From: Hyparrhenia diplandra
Lineage: Eukaryota > Streptophyta > Magnoliopsida > Poales > Poaceae
Length of the DNA stretch: 64,000 nt
Direction: 5' to 3'
Assembly (NCBI GenBank): GCA_015847255.1
Contig: JADLZK010007673.1
Span: 62,001-126,000, forward strand
Under the pieces are notes generated by a model that was not told the DNA's origin, did no database searches, and saw only the letters and a program-made list of their open reading frames with translations. This document shows, piece by piece, positions 23,601 to 34,607 of this stretch. The stretch's first letter is position 1. Each line of letters starts with the position of its first letter. The position numbers and the translations under genes were made by a program.

Positions 23601-25260
23601 GTGACAAACATCGTAACACCTTGTAGTGGTCCTTTTCTTCCGCTTGAAGCTTTCCTTATTTGGCCTCTTGTGTATCTTGTTCTTCACTTGTCTCCTTTAT
23701 TGCATCGTCCTTTCTTTCTTGTCTTTAAATTGTGCTTATACCTTTTTTCTCCTCTCATGATTTTATTCCTGTAATATTAGTTGACAACAAATACCCGAAG
23801 GAGTACAAGTAATTGTAAACAAGGGTAGAAGCGTCATGGAGCTTAAGGTTGCTTTTATGCCGGAAGAAGTTTTGATTGGATATTTTATATGCTCACCATT
23901 ACTTTCTCTCTAGTTGGAAATTTTATGATATCTTAAGTTTGATTTTTATGCATGACATCTATTAACCATTCAAACTTTAGAGAGATAAAGTAATTGTGAG
24001 TAAAGGGATTGCAAACCAGCATGTCAGAGTGATGGGAGCTTGAGTAAAGGAAAACTAATGTCGGATGATCTTTAGAAGAGTCGACCTTCCTCCCCATGCT
24101 TGAGCCTTCTGTCACTCAAGCACTTCAAGTGTGAATCTTTGGACCATCCCTAATCGTGTGTTGCAATCACCATGTCCTTAGACATTGTTCATCCTTTGTT
24201 TACGCAAGGTTAGTGACAAAAGAATACCCGAAGGGAACTTGTCCTAGGAACATGTTGTTTTTTTTAGAGCCTTCATATGCTCAGATATATATATATATTT
24301 TTTAATAGAACATAAGACAAAAGTTGTATACAAATATGAGGTTTATATTCATTTACCTGTCTTTGATGTTCTTGTGGCCTGTTGCTTTGTCCATCCACTT
24401 CTCGAGTGAGAGCTTCTTCTAGATTGTGTTATATGACACTTTTTTTTCTATTGAATAGACATAGCATAGACCTTTCTCTGCAAAATGTTAGTGGACACAT
24501 ACCCAGGGAATACAACATGGTTGAAATAGGGTTGTTGTCCAAAGTTCATAAGATCTCATCTATGCTAATGAAGAGGTGGTTCTTTTGTTTACTCTTAGCA
24601 TGATTTTTTTTTATCATGTCTTATAACAAATTTATATTGGTTGCACTCTAGCATATGGATCAAGGCAAAAGATAACTTGTAGCAAAAGAGAGCGTGAATG
24701 ATTTGATACTTACAATTCCTCCATCAATGATGAATGAATCGTATCTTTTGCACAAGGTTGAAGTTCATCATATGCCTTGCTTCATCTCTAATCTGAGAGT
24801 TCATCTCTTGACTTACCCGAATTGAATTTGAGAATTTTCTACAGGGGTTAGTCCAACACAATAACCAATGCCTACGAAAAAAGCAATTCTTAGTTCAATA
24901 ACCAAACTAGATTCCATGTCTAATTTAATTAAGGAAGGTTATTTAACCTAAGCACCACGCTTTTAATTTAAAAAACCTTTGGAAGTATGTACAGTACTTC
25001 CAAACTAAAAGCATACTATAGCAAACAAAGGTAGCATGAAAGCACTCTAGAGATTTATTCAAAAGAGACGAAGGAGCATGATCATGGTGTTTTTTTTTTT
25101 AGATGCACATGACATGATTATATGCAAGGAATTAAACATGCAATGGATTTACTACGAGAAAACATAAACTAACTGGAGTGAATGCATGAATTGATTAAAG
25201 TAAACATGCAATGCAATGCAAGAAATTAACCGATAACTACTCAATAAGTTTAAAGTCCAT
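20611..25260 (-). other. Element B internal region
   Basis: AT-rich. The minus-strand end next to the LTR has the purine tract gcttgggggaact. It includes T-rich stretches with a repeated phrase (ggacacttgtcc and ggacacttatcc near 21410 and 21482) and a short GTGGAGTG-rich run at 21745-21785. Similar phrases (ggacaagtgtcc, gtgagtagagccc) occur on the plus strand in element C's 3' region at 32548-32630, in keeping with common ancestry. Frames are under 100 codons and none is recognised. Confidence 0.6.
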
Positions 25261-25958
25261 GAGTAGCTAAATCTAGTCTTGTTCGAAAGATAGAGATTGA
25301 GTGGAAGGAGAAGTTAAGGGGAAGCTCCGAACACGCCGGTGTCTCCTCTTCACTTGTACCTCAGGGATCAAGCCTCCATTGGAGCTTGATCCTAAGACAA
25401 CTACTGATTGGATCAACTTCTTATTTGAGTAAGTTTACTTGTTTATATTATACTTGTGGTTTTGCGACTCTTTTAGAGTACTTCAATTCTTGTCGCTCTT
25501 GGATTGAGGTTGCTACCCCTAGTGTGAGCGTGGTGCTTAGACTAGATAGCTCGTAGATGCACCCTACCTTTCGGATTGTGGTAACTAACGTAGGTGACTT
25601 ATAGCTACGTTAACTCTTTGTATCCCACCTCCCGTTGGATAGGCCTCGGTAGAACCTATTTGCTAGGAGTTTGCACTCTTTGCTAGTGTCTTTCTCCTTG
25701 AATAAAGTTCCCATAAGAAATATTCACAAGCCTTACAAGGATATCAATTAGACAACCATAGCCGTCTTCTTAAAGATTTATCAACTTCCTTCCTTGTTGA
25801 GATTCTCGGGGCCTTAGTTATATCTTCACTATTCGTAAACCTTTCTCCTTGTGGATTCAATATTTAAAACCCATTTCTCAGGTGAAGTGCTCACTTGGTA
25901 TCCGCGCTGCGGATTATATAAATCATAAATATTTCGTGGGCTTAACTTTTTACCAACA
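25261..25958 (+). repeat. Element C 5' LTR remnant
   Basis: Matches 33828-34521 from gagtagctaaatctag to taccaaca. The corresponding first ~600 bases of the 3' LTR are absent, including the TATA box, so this copy cannot start transcription normally. Confidence 0.85.
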
Positions 25959-25966
25959 AGCATTTA

Positions 25967-25984
25967 AAGGCGCGTTCTTCGGGG
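25967..25984 (+). other. Primer-site-like sequence of element C
   Basis: The sequence aaggcgcgttcttcgggg lies just after the LTR and resembles the GGCGCC...GGGG primer sites of Athila and Tat elements, with changes. Confidence 0.5.
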
Positions 25985-26097
25985 AGAACGGTTGTTTAAG
26001 AAAACATGAGTATAACTAAGTCTTGTAAACTATCGTAGCGTAGAATTTATCTTTTTCCTTTCTTTTTATATTTTATCTTTTTCTCTTTGTCCAAATG

Positions 26098-26640
26098 GAT
26101 ACCATCCTCTTTACAAATACATGGCACCCACGGAACACTCTCGTAGCCCTTTGCCATCATCTAAACTAATCACTACCGATGACTACGAAGTTGCGTCCTA
26201 GGTTAATAGAGATGGTCCAAAATCATATGTTCTCGGTACAATAGGCTTAAAAACCCTTATCACCATCTCGGACCTTCGAAGAAACATGTGATTTGCCTTC
26301 ACATAAAAGGCATGTCCAATGAAACTATCATTTGGAAACTCTTTCCATTCTCTTTGAAAGGGAAGGCTCGCCAGTGGTACGACACGAACAAGGAGAAGAT
26401 GGAAGGCCTTTGGGGAAAGTTACTAGTTGAATTTTGCCTAGATTTTTACCCCATGTCCAAAGTAGTCAACTTTAGGCTCTCGATCCTATCCTCTACATAG
26501 TAGGATAATGAATCTTTGAGTGCCTTACGGGAGTGTCTTGAACTTCTTTCCAAATCTGGACCAGACTTAGCCATGCCGGACCAGTTTTACTTCAACATTT
26601 TTATGTTGGTGCGAATGTAAAATCTAGAAAAGAATTGAAT
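26098..26640 (+). pseudogene. gag: Element C gag remnant
   Basis: A gag domain is visible at 26288-26500 with FPFSLKGKARQWYDTNKEKM, the hallmark of the plant retrotransposon gag family, followed by a W...F...FYP stretch. Gag forms the virus-like particle that packages element RNA in the cytoplasm. A TAG stop at 26498 interrupts the frame and further stops follow. The N-terminal part is poorly preserved. Confidence 0.7.
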
Positions 26641-27149
26641 ACCTCGGCAAATGGATCTTTTATCCATCTCCCACTGTACAAGCTAGAAAACTCGACCATA
26701 ATTGGGAGAATAATAAGGATCCTATTGCGAGAACTCCTTAGAAGAAGAAGAAGAAGAGATAGGATTAGTTGAGGATGATTTCATACCAAACTCATTGCAA
26801 CCTTTAGCCAATCCATCGACTAATCCGAGCCATCGTAATCATCGAAACGGAGGACACTCCAATATCTTATTCCCTACATGATATCGAGGATGATTTATTT
26901 TCCAATTATGGGGATACCTCGAAATACAAACCGAAAAAGATATTTTATAAGGCTAAACATTCACTTATAGACCCTTCTCGATAAAAACACTTTTACGAAG
27001 GACCACTAAAGAGCTTGTTTCAATCGTAGCAAATAATGGTTAGAAGAATCGAGCTTTCCTCCGATGTAGTCCGTTTGGATTCACCTTCTATACCTATTCA
27101 TTGCCAAATTCATAGAGACTCTTTCGGCGCCCTTTATAATCCAGTTGTT

Positions 27150-30100
27150 GGGATAAACATCATATCATTATCTTTTTGCTAATGATCTTCTCATAAGCAT
27201 ACCATTAAGTCCCACAAACAAATTGCTACAAAGCCCATCGGGACAAATTGTCCAAAGTTCAGAATTCTTTATGTCCTACCAATCCATGTTAAGGGTACCA
27301 TGGTACACTTAAGCTTTCATATCTTTGACATCATGGAATTTGACGTGTTGATAGGACAACCTATTGAAAGGCTTATTTGAAGAAGGACAAACGGGAGAAT
27401 TAGGTATACGCTTAGGTAAGGGATTAAAATTCTCATTGCCTATTGCCCAAGCCATCAATTCAAAAACGAGAATCTTGTCGAGAACCGGATCCTATGGAAG
27501 AAGTTAAGGAGGCATCATGAGAACATTTTGTAGAATCCCGGTTACGAGGATTATCTTGAATTCTTCGTAGAAGAAGAAGATGAAAATCCCACCACAACAG
27601 AACCTTTGAATGAATTTGAAAACCCTCCTAGACCTCCAATAGAGCTTAAACCTCTCGCCACCGGTCTTACTTATGCTTTCCTCCATAATGATCCGTAATC
27701 CCCTCGTGATTATAAGCGATAAACTCACTCGGAGGAGACTTTTAGATTGATAACCTGTCTTAGAACATCATCGATCGGTTTGGCTATTCACTTGAAGACC
27801 TCAAAGGAATTAACCCCGCACTCTGTACTCATCGTATTCCAACAGATCCGGATATTCCACCTTCTAGAGAACCCCAACGTAGACTTAACAATGCGATGAA
27901 AGAGGTAGTTAAGAAAGAGGTGCTAAAGTTATTACATTTGGGATTATTTATCCCGTGCCACATAGCGAGTGGGTAAGTCCTGTGCAAGTTGTGCCTAAGA
28001 AGGGAGGCATGACAGTTGTTAAAAATGATAAAAATGAATTAATCCCTCAAAGAACAGTCACGGGATGGCGTATGTGCATAGATTATAGAAAATTAAACAA
28101 AGCCACAAGAAAAGATCATTTTCCTTTGCCCTTCATTGATGAGATGTTAGAGCGATTGGCAAACCACTCATTCTTTTGCTTTCTTGATGGATATTCAGGA
28201 TATCACCAAATTCCGATCCATCCCGGTGATCAAAGCAAAACCACTTTTACATGCCCATATGGAACTTATGCCTATAGAAGAATGTCTTTTGGGTTATGTA
28301 ATGCTCCAGCTTCTTTTCAGAGATGTATGATGTCTATATTCTCGATATGATTGAAGAAATCGTGGAAGTTTTTATGGATAATTTTTTTCGTATATGGAAA
28401 AACCTTTGATGATTGTCTTAGAAACTTGGATAGGGTTTTGCAAAGATGTGAAGAGAAGCACTTAGTTCTAAATTGGGAGAAATGTCACTTTATGGTTAGA
28501 GAAGGAATAGTGCTTGGACACCTAGTGTCGAAAGGGGAATAGAGGTAGATAAAGCTAAACTAGAAGTGATAGAACAATTGCCTCCCCTATAAACGTCGAA
28601 GGGATTAGAAGTGTTCTTGGTCATGCTGGTTTTTATCGTAGATTTATAAAAGAATTTTCACATATTGCTAGACCACTCACCAACTTGTTAGCCAAGGATG
28701 TCCCTTTTGAATTTGATGATGCTTGCTTGAAAGCTTTTGAAACTTTGAAAAAGGCCCTCATTTCTGCACCTATCATTCAACCCCCTGATTGGTCTTTACC
28801 TTTTGAATTCATGTGTGATGCCAGCAATTATGCTGTGGGGGCGGTGTTAGGGCAAACTAAAGATAGGAAGCATCATGCCATTGCATATGCCAGCAAAACT
28901 TTGACTGGGCCACAGCTTAATTATGCTACTACTTGAAAAAGAATTGCTAGCTGTTGTTTATGCCATTGATAAATTTAGATCTTACTTGGTAGGAGCTAAA
29001 GTAATTGTTTACACCGATCATCTTTGCTTTAAAATACTTGCTCACCAAGAAAGATGCTAAACCTCGTTTAATAAGATGGATTTTGTTACTCCAAGAATTT
29101 GATCTAGAAATAAAAGATAAAAAGGGAGTAGAAAATTTTGTTGCTGATCATTTATCTAGAATGCATTTTGAGAAACCCAATGAATTGCCCATTAATGACT
29201 CACTCAGAGATGATACTCTTTATCGGATAACCCGCACCGATCCCCGGCACGCAGATATTGTTAATTTTATGGTTGCAAGGTTATGTACCACCGGGGGTTG
29301 ATAAGAGGAAACTTATTTACGATAGTCGTTATCACCTTTGGGATGAACCATACCTCTTTAGGGTTTGCTTAGATGGGCTACTCTTAAGATGTGTGCCTAC
29401 GGAAGAAGGAATCCAGATCATTGAAAGATGTCACTCATCACCATATGGAGGACATTATGGGGCATTCGTAGAACACACGCAAAGATTTGGCAAGCGAGGA
29501 TTTTTCTCGGCCAACCATGTATCAAGATACCAAAAATTTTATTCGAAGATGTGGAGCTTGTCAAAGGCATGGGAATATCAATGCAAGAGATGCCATGCCT
29601 CTTACAACCAACCTTCGAGATAGAACTCTTTGATGTATGGGGAATTGATTACATGGGACCGTTTCCAAAATCCAGGAAATTATGAACATATACTAGTGGC
29701 GCTTGACTATGTGTCAAAATGGGTAGAAGCCATGCCATGCAGATCGCAGATAAATGAAGTTCGGTGAAGATGTTTGAAGAAATAATATTTCCAAGGTTTG
29801 GAGTACCAAGGATGGTAATCGGTGATGGAGGATCCCATTTCATTGATAGCGATTCAAAAGATATTTAGCAAAGCACGGAGTTCGTCACAACATTGCTACG
29901 CCTTATCACCCCCAAACAGGTGGGCAAGCGTAAAACATCAAACAAACAAATCAAGAATATCTTGCGAGAAAACAATAGAAGAGATGGGAACATAGTGGAA
30001 GGATAGACTTCGAAGCATTATGGGCGTCAGGGACAGCCTACAAAACACCGATTGGAATGTCACCATACCAACTTGTTTATGGCAAAAAACTGTCACTTGC

Positions 30101-30318
30101 CCGTTGAGCTAGAGTTTAAGGCTCTTTGGGCAATCAAGAGATGGAACATGGATTTAGAAACCGCGGGAGTAAAAAGAAAGATGCAATTATCAGAACTTGA
30201 CGAATGGCGAGAGAAAGCTTATCACAATGCCAAGATCTACAAAGAAAGAACAAAAAGATGGCACGATAAAAGAATTAAAAAGAAGAACTTCACACCAGCG
30301 TCGGGTATTACTTTTTAA
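27150..30318 (+). pseudogene. pol: Element C pol remnant (protease, RT, RNase H, integrase)
   Basis: Domains appear in order. The protease C-terminal part is near 27300-27385 (FDVLIGQPIERLI). Reverse transcriptase begins before 27955 with WRMCIDYRKLNKATRKDHFP and FLDGYSGYHQIPI. A one-base loss near 28337 shifts the frame, and the catalytic motif that follows reads FMDN instead of ending in two aspartates. RNase H is at 28685-29160 (FMCDASNYAVGAVLGQ) with a TGA stop at 28934. The integrase zinc region is at 29420-29620, its core starts at FDVWGIDYMGPFP (29627-29665), and its C-terminal part ends at 30318. At least six stops or frameshifts make it non-functional. In life these enzymes mature gag, copy RNA to DNA and insert it. 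Confidence 0.85.
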
Positions 30319-30822
30319 TTCCGTGGTTAAATTATTCGGGCATGGAAAACTTCGAGCAAATGGGAAGGACCCTTCAAGGTGGTGAATTCGTCATCACATG
30401 GAGCCATCACTCTTCAAGATACCGAAGGTAAGCTATTCAAGGTAAATGGCCAACAACTTAAAAATCTTTTATGAGCCCAATAAAGAACCCAAGGAATTAG
30501 ATGTTTTAGAGTTCTTTATTTTACCTAATCATTAGGCCTTGATCGCGTAGTGTAGGTTTTTCGGCCCAAAAGTATGAGTAATGAGACTAGAAAAGACCTT
30601 AGAAGACCGCAGACGAAAGCCGGGCCGTGGACCCGGTGGGGCCCACGCTGCCGCCGCCTGGGCCGGGCCACGGCCGCCGCGCCACGTGGCCGCCACGCCG
30701 TCCCCGCATCTTCCCACGTATCTACCCTAGGATATCCTACCGAATACCGAACCTTTTGGTGCGATTCTCCGCGTCGACGTCCGATAACCGTCATCCTAAC
30801 TCCCCTTCCAAGGCATTCCCGA

Positions 30823-30830
30823 TATATAAA
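30823..30830 (+). promoter_or_regulatory. TATA-like site in element C 3' region
   Basis: The sequence tatataaa lies 75 bases before the ATG at 30905. Spacing suits a promoter for the following frame, but function is unproven. Confidence 0.35.
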
Positions 30831-30904
30831 CCGACCCATTCCACCTCAAATCTATTCCCATCTACCTCTACCAAGACCGACGACCCAAGACCTTCATTGC
30901 TGCC

Positions 30905-31524
30905 ATGGCCAACCCGGAGATGAGAATGGTGGTGTACGATCCCACCAAGATCACCACGCCGCCACCTCCGACGTCATCGCCATCGCACCGCCCGCCGCCA
31001 TCGTGACCTCCAACACCTACACCCCTTGCCGTTATTCCACCACCTCAACCACCATCACCACAGCCGTCCCCCGCTGTTCTCATGGCGAGAACAATCCTAA
31101 ACTCCCCCCGTGAAGACGCTATGAAGAAGTTCCTAGTGCCGGAGGGCACCAAATTGTTGCCACTCGCCCCTAACGAGACGCTTTACTTAGGCGTCCAAAC
31201 GGGGACAGGTTCAACAACATCCGTCGGCTGAACTACACACATCCTCGCGTCTCCATTGATGGAGTGCGCGCTACGCCGTTACAAGTGAAGTTCATCCCAC
31301 CGCAGAGGGCCGAACGCGCTTCAAAGCGACGTTTTAGCAAGTGCACGCCGACCTCCTCCGAAGAAGTCGCGGATTGGAGGAGCTTCACCTTAACGGAGCA
31401 TCGCAACCGGAGTGCCACGACGAGAAGCGTGGGGCGCTCTAGATAGGCGCGTAGAAGACGCTAGAGTCGAGATCGCGGCGTTAGTCAAGAGAGTTAAATC
31501 TCTTGAGAACCTCCCACGCAACTA
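30905..31524 (+). pseudogene. Unrecognised degraded frame downstream of pol
   Basis: It starts MANPEMRMVVYDPTKIT and then runs into a proline/serine-rich part with a TGA near 31003. Coding-like stretches continue in other frames, ending with a heptad-like segment (RVEDARVEIAALVKRVKSLE) before TAG at 31522. The position after pol is where Athila-type elements may carry an extra, envelope-like frame, but I see no signal peptide or membrane segment, so I assign no function. It could also be captured host sequence. Confidence 0.35.
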
Positions 31525-33229
31525 GGGAAGGAGCCCTAGTAATAATTAGAGTGTTTCAATTAGCTAGTTTGATTAGTTTGCTTAGTTAGTTCGATTAGAA
31601 ATTTGCTAGATCGGTTTGCTTAGATTAAATATTATGTAATATTTTGGTAGAATAAATAAAGAAGCACTCTATTTTTTTTAGAAGTTGATCTTTCTTATTT
31701 ATCATTTATTTTTCGTGCAAAGTTTCTTTGTCTCCACCATGTTGTGAATAAAAGGTAACAAGGAAAAAGTGTGGGGGAGACAAAGACGAACGCCAAAACG
31801 AACGTAACAAACACGAAAATACCGAGAAACCGAAGATACGAGAGCGAGATCACGCACGCGACGAAGATCGCGGTGGCCCCGTGGGACCCACGCGGCCTCG
31901 ACCGGTCGGGCGGCACCGCCGCCCGTCTGCGTCACCACCTCGGCTCCCCCTTTCGTCCACGTGTTGGTTTGTTCTCGATCTTTTTAATTATGTAACTTTT
32001 GTTTTCCGTTTCACAAAATACCGAGAGCTTTTTAATATCTAATAAATAAATATAAAAAGAAAAAGATTGATATGCTTAGTTCAAGTTGGACTCACATAAT
32101 TCTTTTTCATGGTCTAACTAAATTCTTGAAAAACTAAAGTAAATAATATCCCAAGATACTTAGAGTTGTTGTAGAGCATGAGATAGAAGATTGGTGAGAG
32201 CCCGATTCTTGATATCGTGTCTCTTTGGAGAATTTATTTTGAAAAATATTAAAAATGATAGCTATACCTCCTCTTTGTGGAAATTATCCTACCAAAGCCA
32301 TGCTTGTTTAAAAAAAAAAAACTAGCCTTAAGCTACTTGCTTTGCATTGAGCTTTGTCAAGTCTGTGATCCAAGTTGAGAGACTAGCTATCAAGAACACG
32401 TACACTCAAATATTTATGTTGCTTTTATATGCTTCAAGTTTTGACCTCTCCATATTAAAAGTGTTGATACAAATGTGAGACAAGGCATGGGCTATGCAAA
32501 AATATTGAAAAAAAAATATATAATAAAAATAATAATAAGAGATGAAGAATGGACAAGTGTCCAAGGGTGAGTAGAACCCACATCTCTTAAGAGAGGAAAT
32601 AAAAGACAAAAGTCGGGGTGAGTAGAGCCCACCTCTCCAAAAAAAAAAAAAAAAAGAGAGAAAGATATCCCCCGGCCTTGCTTGCATAGTATCCATCTAA
32701 AAAAAAGAGAGAAAAAGAAAAGAGAGAAGAGTCTACAAGAGCATAGTAGAATTAGATAACCACACACATTTGCACATCTTGATCAAAAAGAATGTCTCTC
32801 CTCGGATCCAGCCTTGACATTGCAAATACATGCAAGGTAAGTATGCTACATCCTTGACATACCTGAAACTCCAGATAAAGCTTTATTAGAAGAAGGATGT
32901 TTTTAAGGGCATTAATTATATGTGCCTTGTGAGGATCCAAAAATACCACATATAAATATCTTGGCGACTTGAGAGTACCACAAAGGAGGATGGTAAGTTA
33001 TGTTTCTTTTTCAAAAATCATTGCAAAATCTCTAGTTGGCTCGATTGAGAGAAAAAGGTACTCTATATCAACTATTCTGTTCTCCAACTCCTCAAAATTC
33101 TTGGTAGACACAATGAATCTTGCAAATAAATAAGACCATGAGATTGTTTTATGCCTAATGTCTTAACTTACAGCTTTGCTATATCCATCCTTTTCTCGAG
33201 ACGAGTAAAAGCCTAAGTGTGGGGGAGCT

Positions 33230-34521
33230 TGTTGACACATCTTATAGTATATTTTTATAGCTCAATTAAAAAAACTGAAATAAGGGTATAAATGAATATT
33301 TATGTAGAACTAGGGGCTTTACTAACAATTTCCACGAGTTTTGGTGAATTATATATTTTTCAGGGATTCACAGGTAAAAGCCCAGAGTTTTGCACCCTAT
33401 ACGATAAAGGGCGTGACCGTGAAGCAACCCAACTTGAAACCCACGTAAGAAGACCCTAGAAGACTCCGAAGCCCCGCGGGACCAGGGCTGGGCCCACTGC
33501 TCGATGCAGGCGGCGCCAGGCTCTCGGCGGCGCCGCCCCGTGGGGCCCCCCGCCTCCCCTCTGTTCAATGTCGGTTCACAACCGCCATTGAGGATCAATC
33601 TATCCATTCATCAAGGCTCGGTTTCATCCAAGGGCTACGGTTCATCGACCCCGGCTATATAAGCATGCCCCCGGCCCCTGCCGCGTGGCAATGATGGTTC
33701 ATTAGTTCATTACTCCATCATTTCGGCTGATCAATAGCCTATGCCCTAGCTTATAATTAGAAGAGCTCTAGATCTAGTTGAGAGAGAAGATTATCAAGTT
33801 GAGAGACTAGTTCATAGCTCCCTGCGAGAGTAGCTAAATCTAGTCTTGTTCGAAAGATAGAGATTGAGTGGAAGGAGAAAGGGGAAGCTCGAACCTATCG
33901 GTGTCTCCTCTTCACTTGTACCTCCGGGATCGAGCCTCCATTGGAGCTTGATCCTAAGACAACTACATGTGGATCAACTTCTTATTTGAGTAAGTTTACT
34001 TGTTTATATTATACTTGTGGTTTGCGACTCTTTTTAGAGTACTTCAATTCTTTGTCGCTCTTGGATTGAGGTTGCTACCCCTAGTGTGAGCGTGGTGCTT
34101 AGACTAGATAGCTCGTAGATGCACCCTACCTTCCGGATTGTGGTAACTAACGTAGGTGACTTATAGCTACATTAACTCTTTGTATCCCACCTCCCGTTGG
34201 ATAGGCCTCGGTAGAACCTATTTGCTAGGAGTTTGCACTCTTTGCTAGTGTCTTTCTCCTTGAATAAATTTCCCATAAGAAATATTCACAAGCCTTACAA
34301 GGATATCAATTAGACAACCATAGCCGTCTTCTTAAAGATTTATCAACTTCCTTCCTTGTTGAGATTCTCAGGCCTTAGTTATATCTTCACTATTCGTAAA
34401 CCTTTCTCCTTGTGGATTCGATATTTAAAACCCATTTCCCGGGTGAAGTGCTCACCGGTATCCATGCGCTTGCGGATTATACAAATCATAAATATTTCTA
34501 TGGGCTTAACTTTTACCAACA
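33230..34521 (+). repeat. Element C 3' LTR
   Basis: Runs from tgttgacacatc to ttttaccaaca, 1,292 bases, after a purine tract. A TATATAAG box lies at 33656-33663. The last ~700 bases match the 5' remnant. Confidence 0.88.
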
Positions 34522-34607
34522 CTATTGATACACTAAATTAGCGAGACATCATGATCATCATTAGAATCTTTAGGCCAATTGCTTCCCCGACAAGGCGCCA
34601 AAAAGCT
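34522..34607 (-). other. Element B leader and primer-binding site
   Basis: On the minus strand, directly after the LTR, it reads AGCTTTTTGGCGCCTTGTCG and continues GGGGAAGC. This is the primer-site type of Athila/Tat-related elements. Element C interrupts about 86 bases into B. Confidence 0.75.

Larger units (their letters stand above)
30319..33229 (+). other. Element C 3' region between pol and LTR
   Basis: About 2.9 kb. The first part (30540-31520) is GC-rich with a TATA-like site and a degraded frame, listed separately. The rest is AT-rich, with A and T runs near 31670, 32310, 32505 and 32640. It ends in the purine tract aagtgtgggggagct (33215-33229). Confidence 0.6.
25261..34521 (+). mobile_element. 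Element C: Athila-type Ty3 retrotransposon, decayed
   Basis: Plus orientation, nested in element B. It has a 5' LTR remnant (25261-25958), a primer-site-like sequence, decayed gag and pol, a long 3' region, a purine tract and a full 3' LTR (33230-34521). Pol order (protease, reverse transcriptase, RNase H, integrase) marks Ty3. The Athila assignment rests on the pol C-terminus near 30090-30290, with GKTCHLPVELEHK-like and EWREKAYHNAKIYKERTKRW segments. No target duplication is visible because the left LTR has lost its first ~600 bases. Confidence 0.8.
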
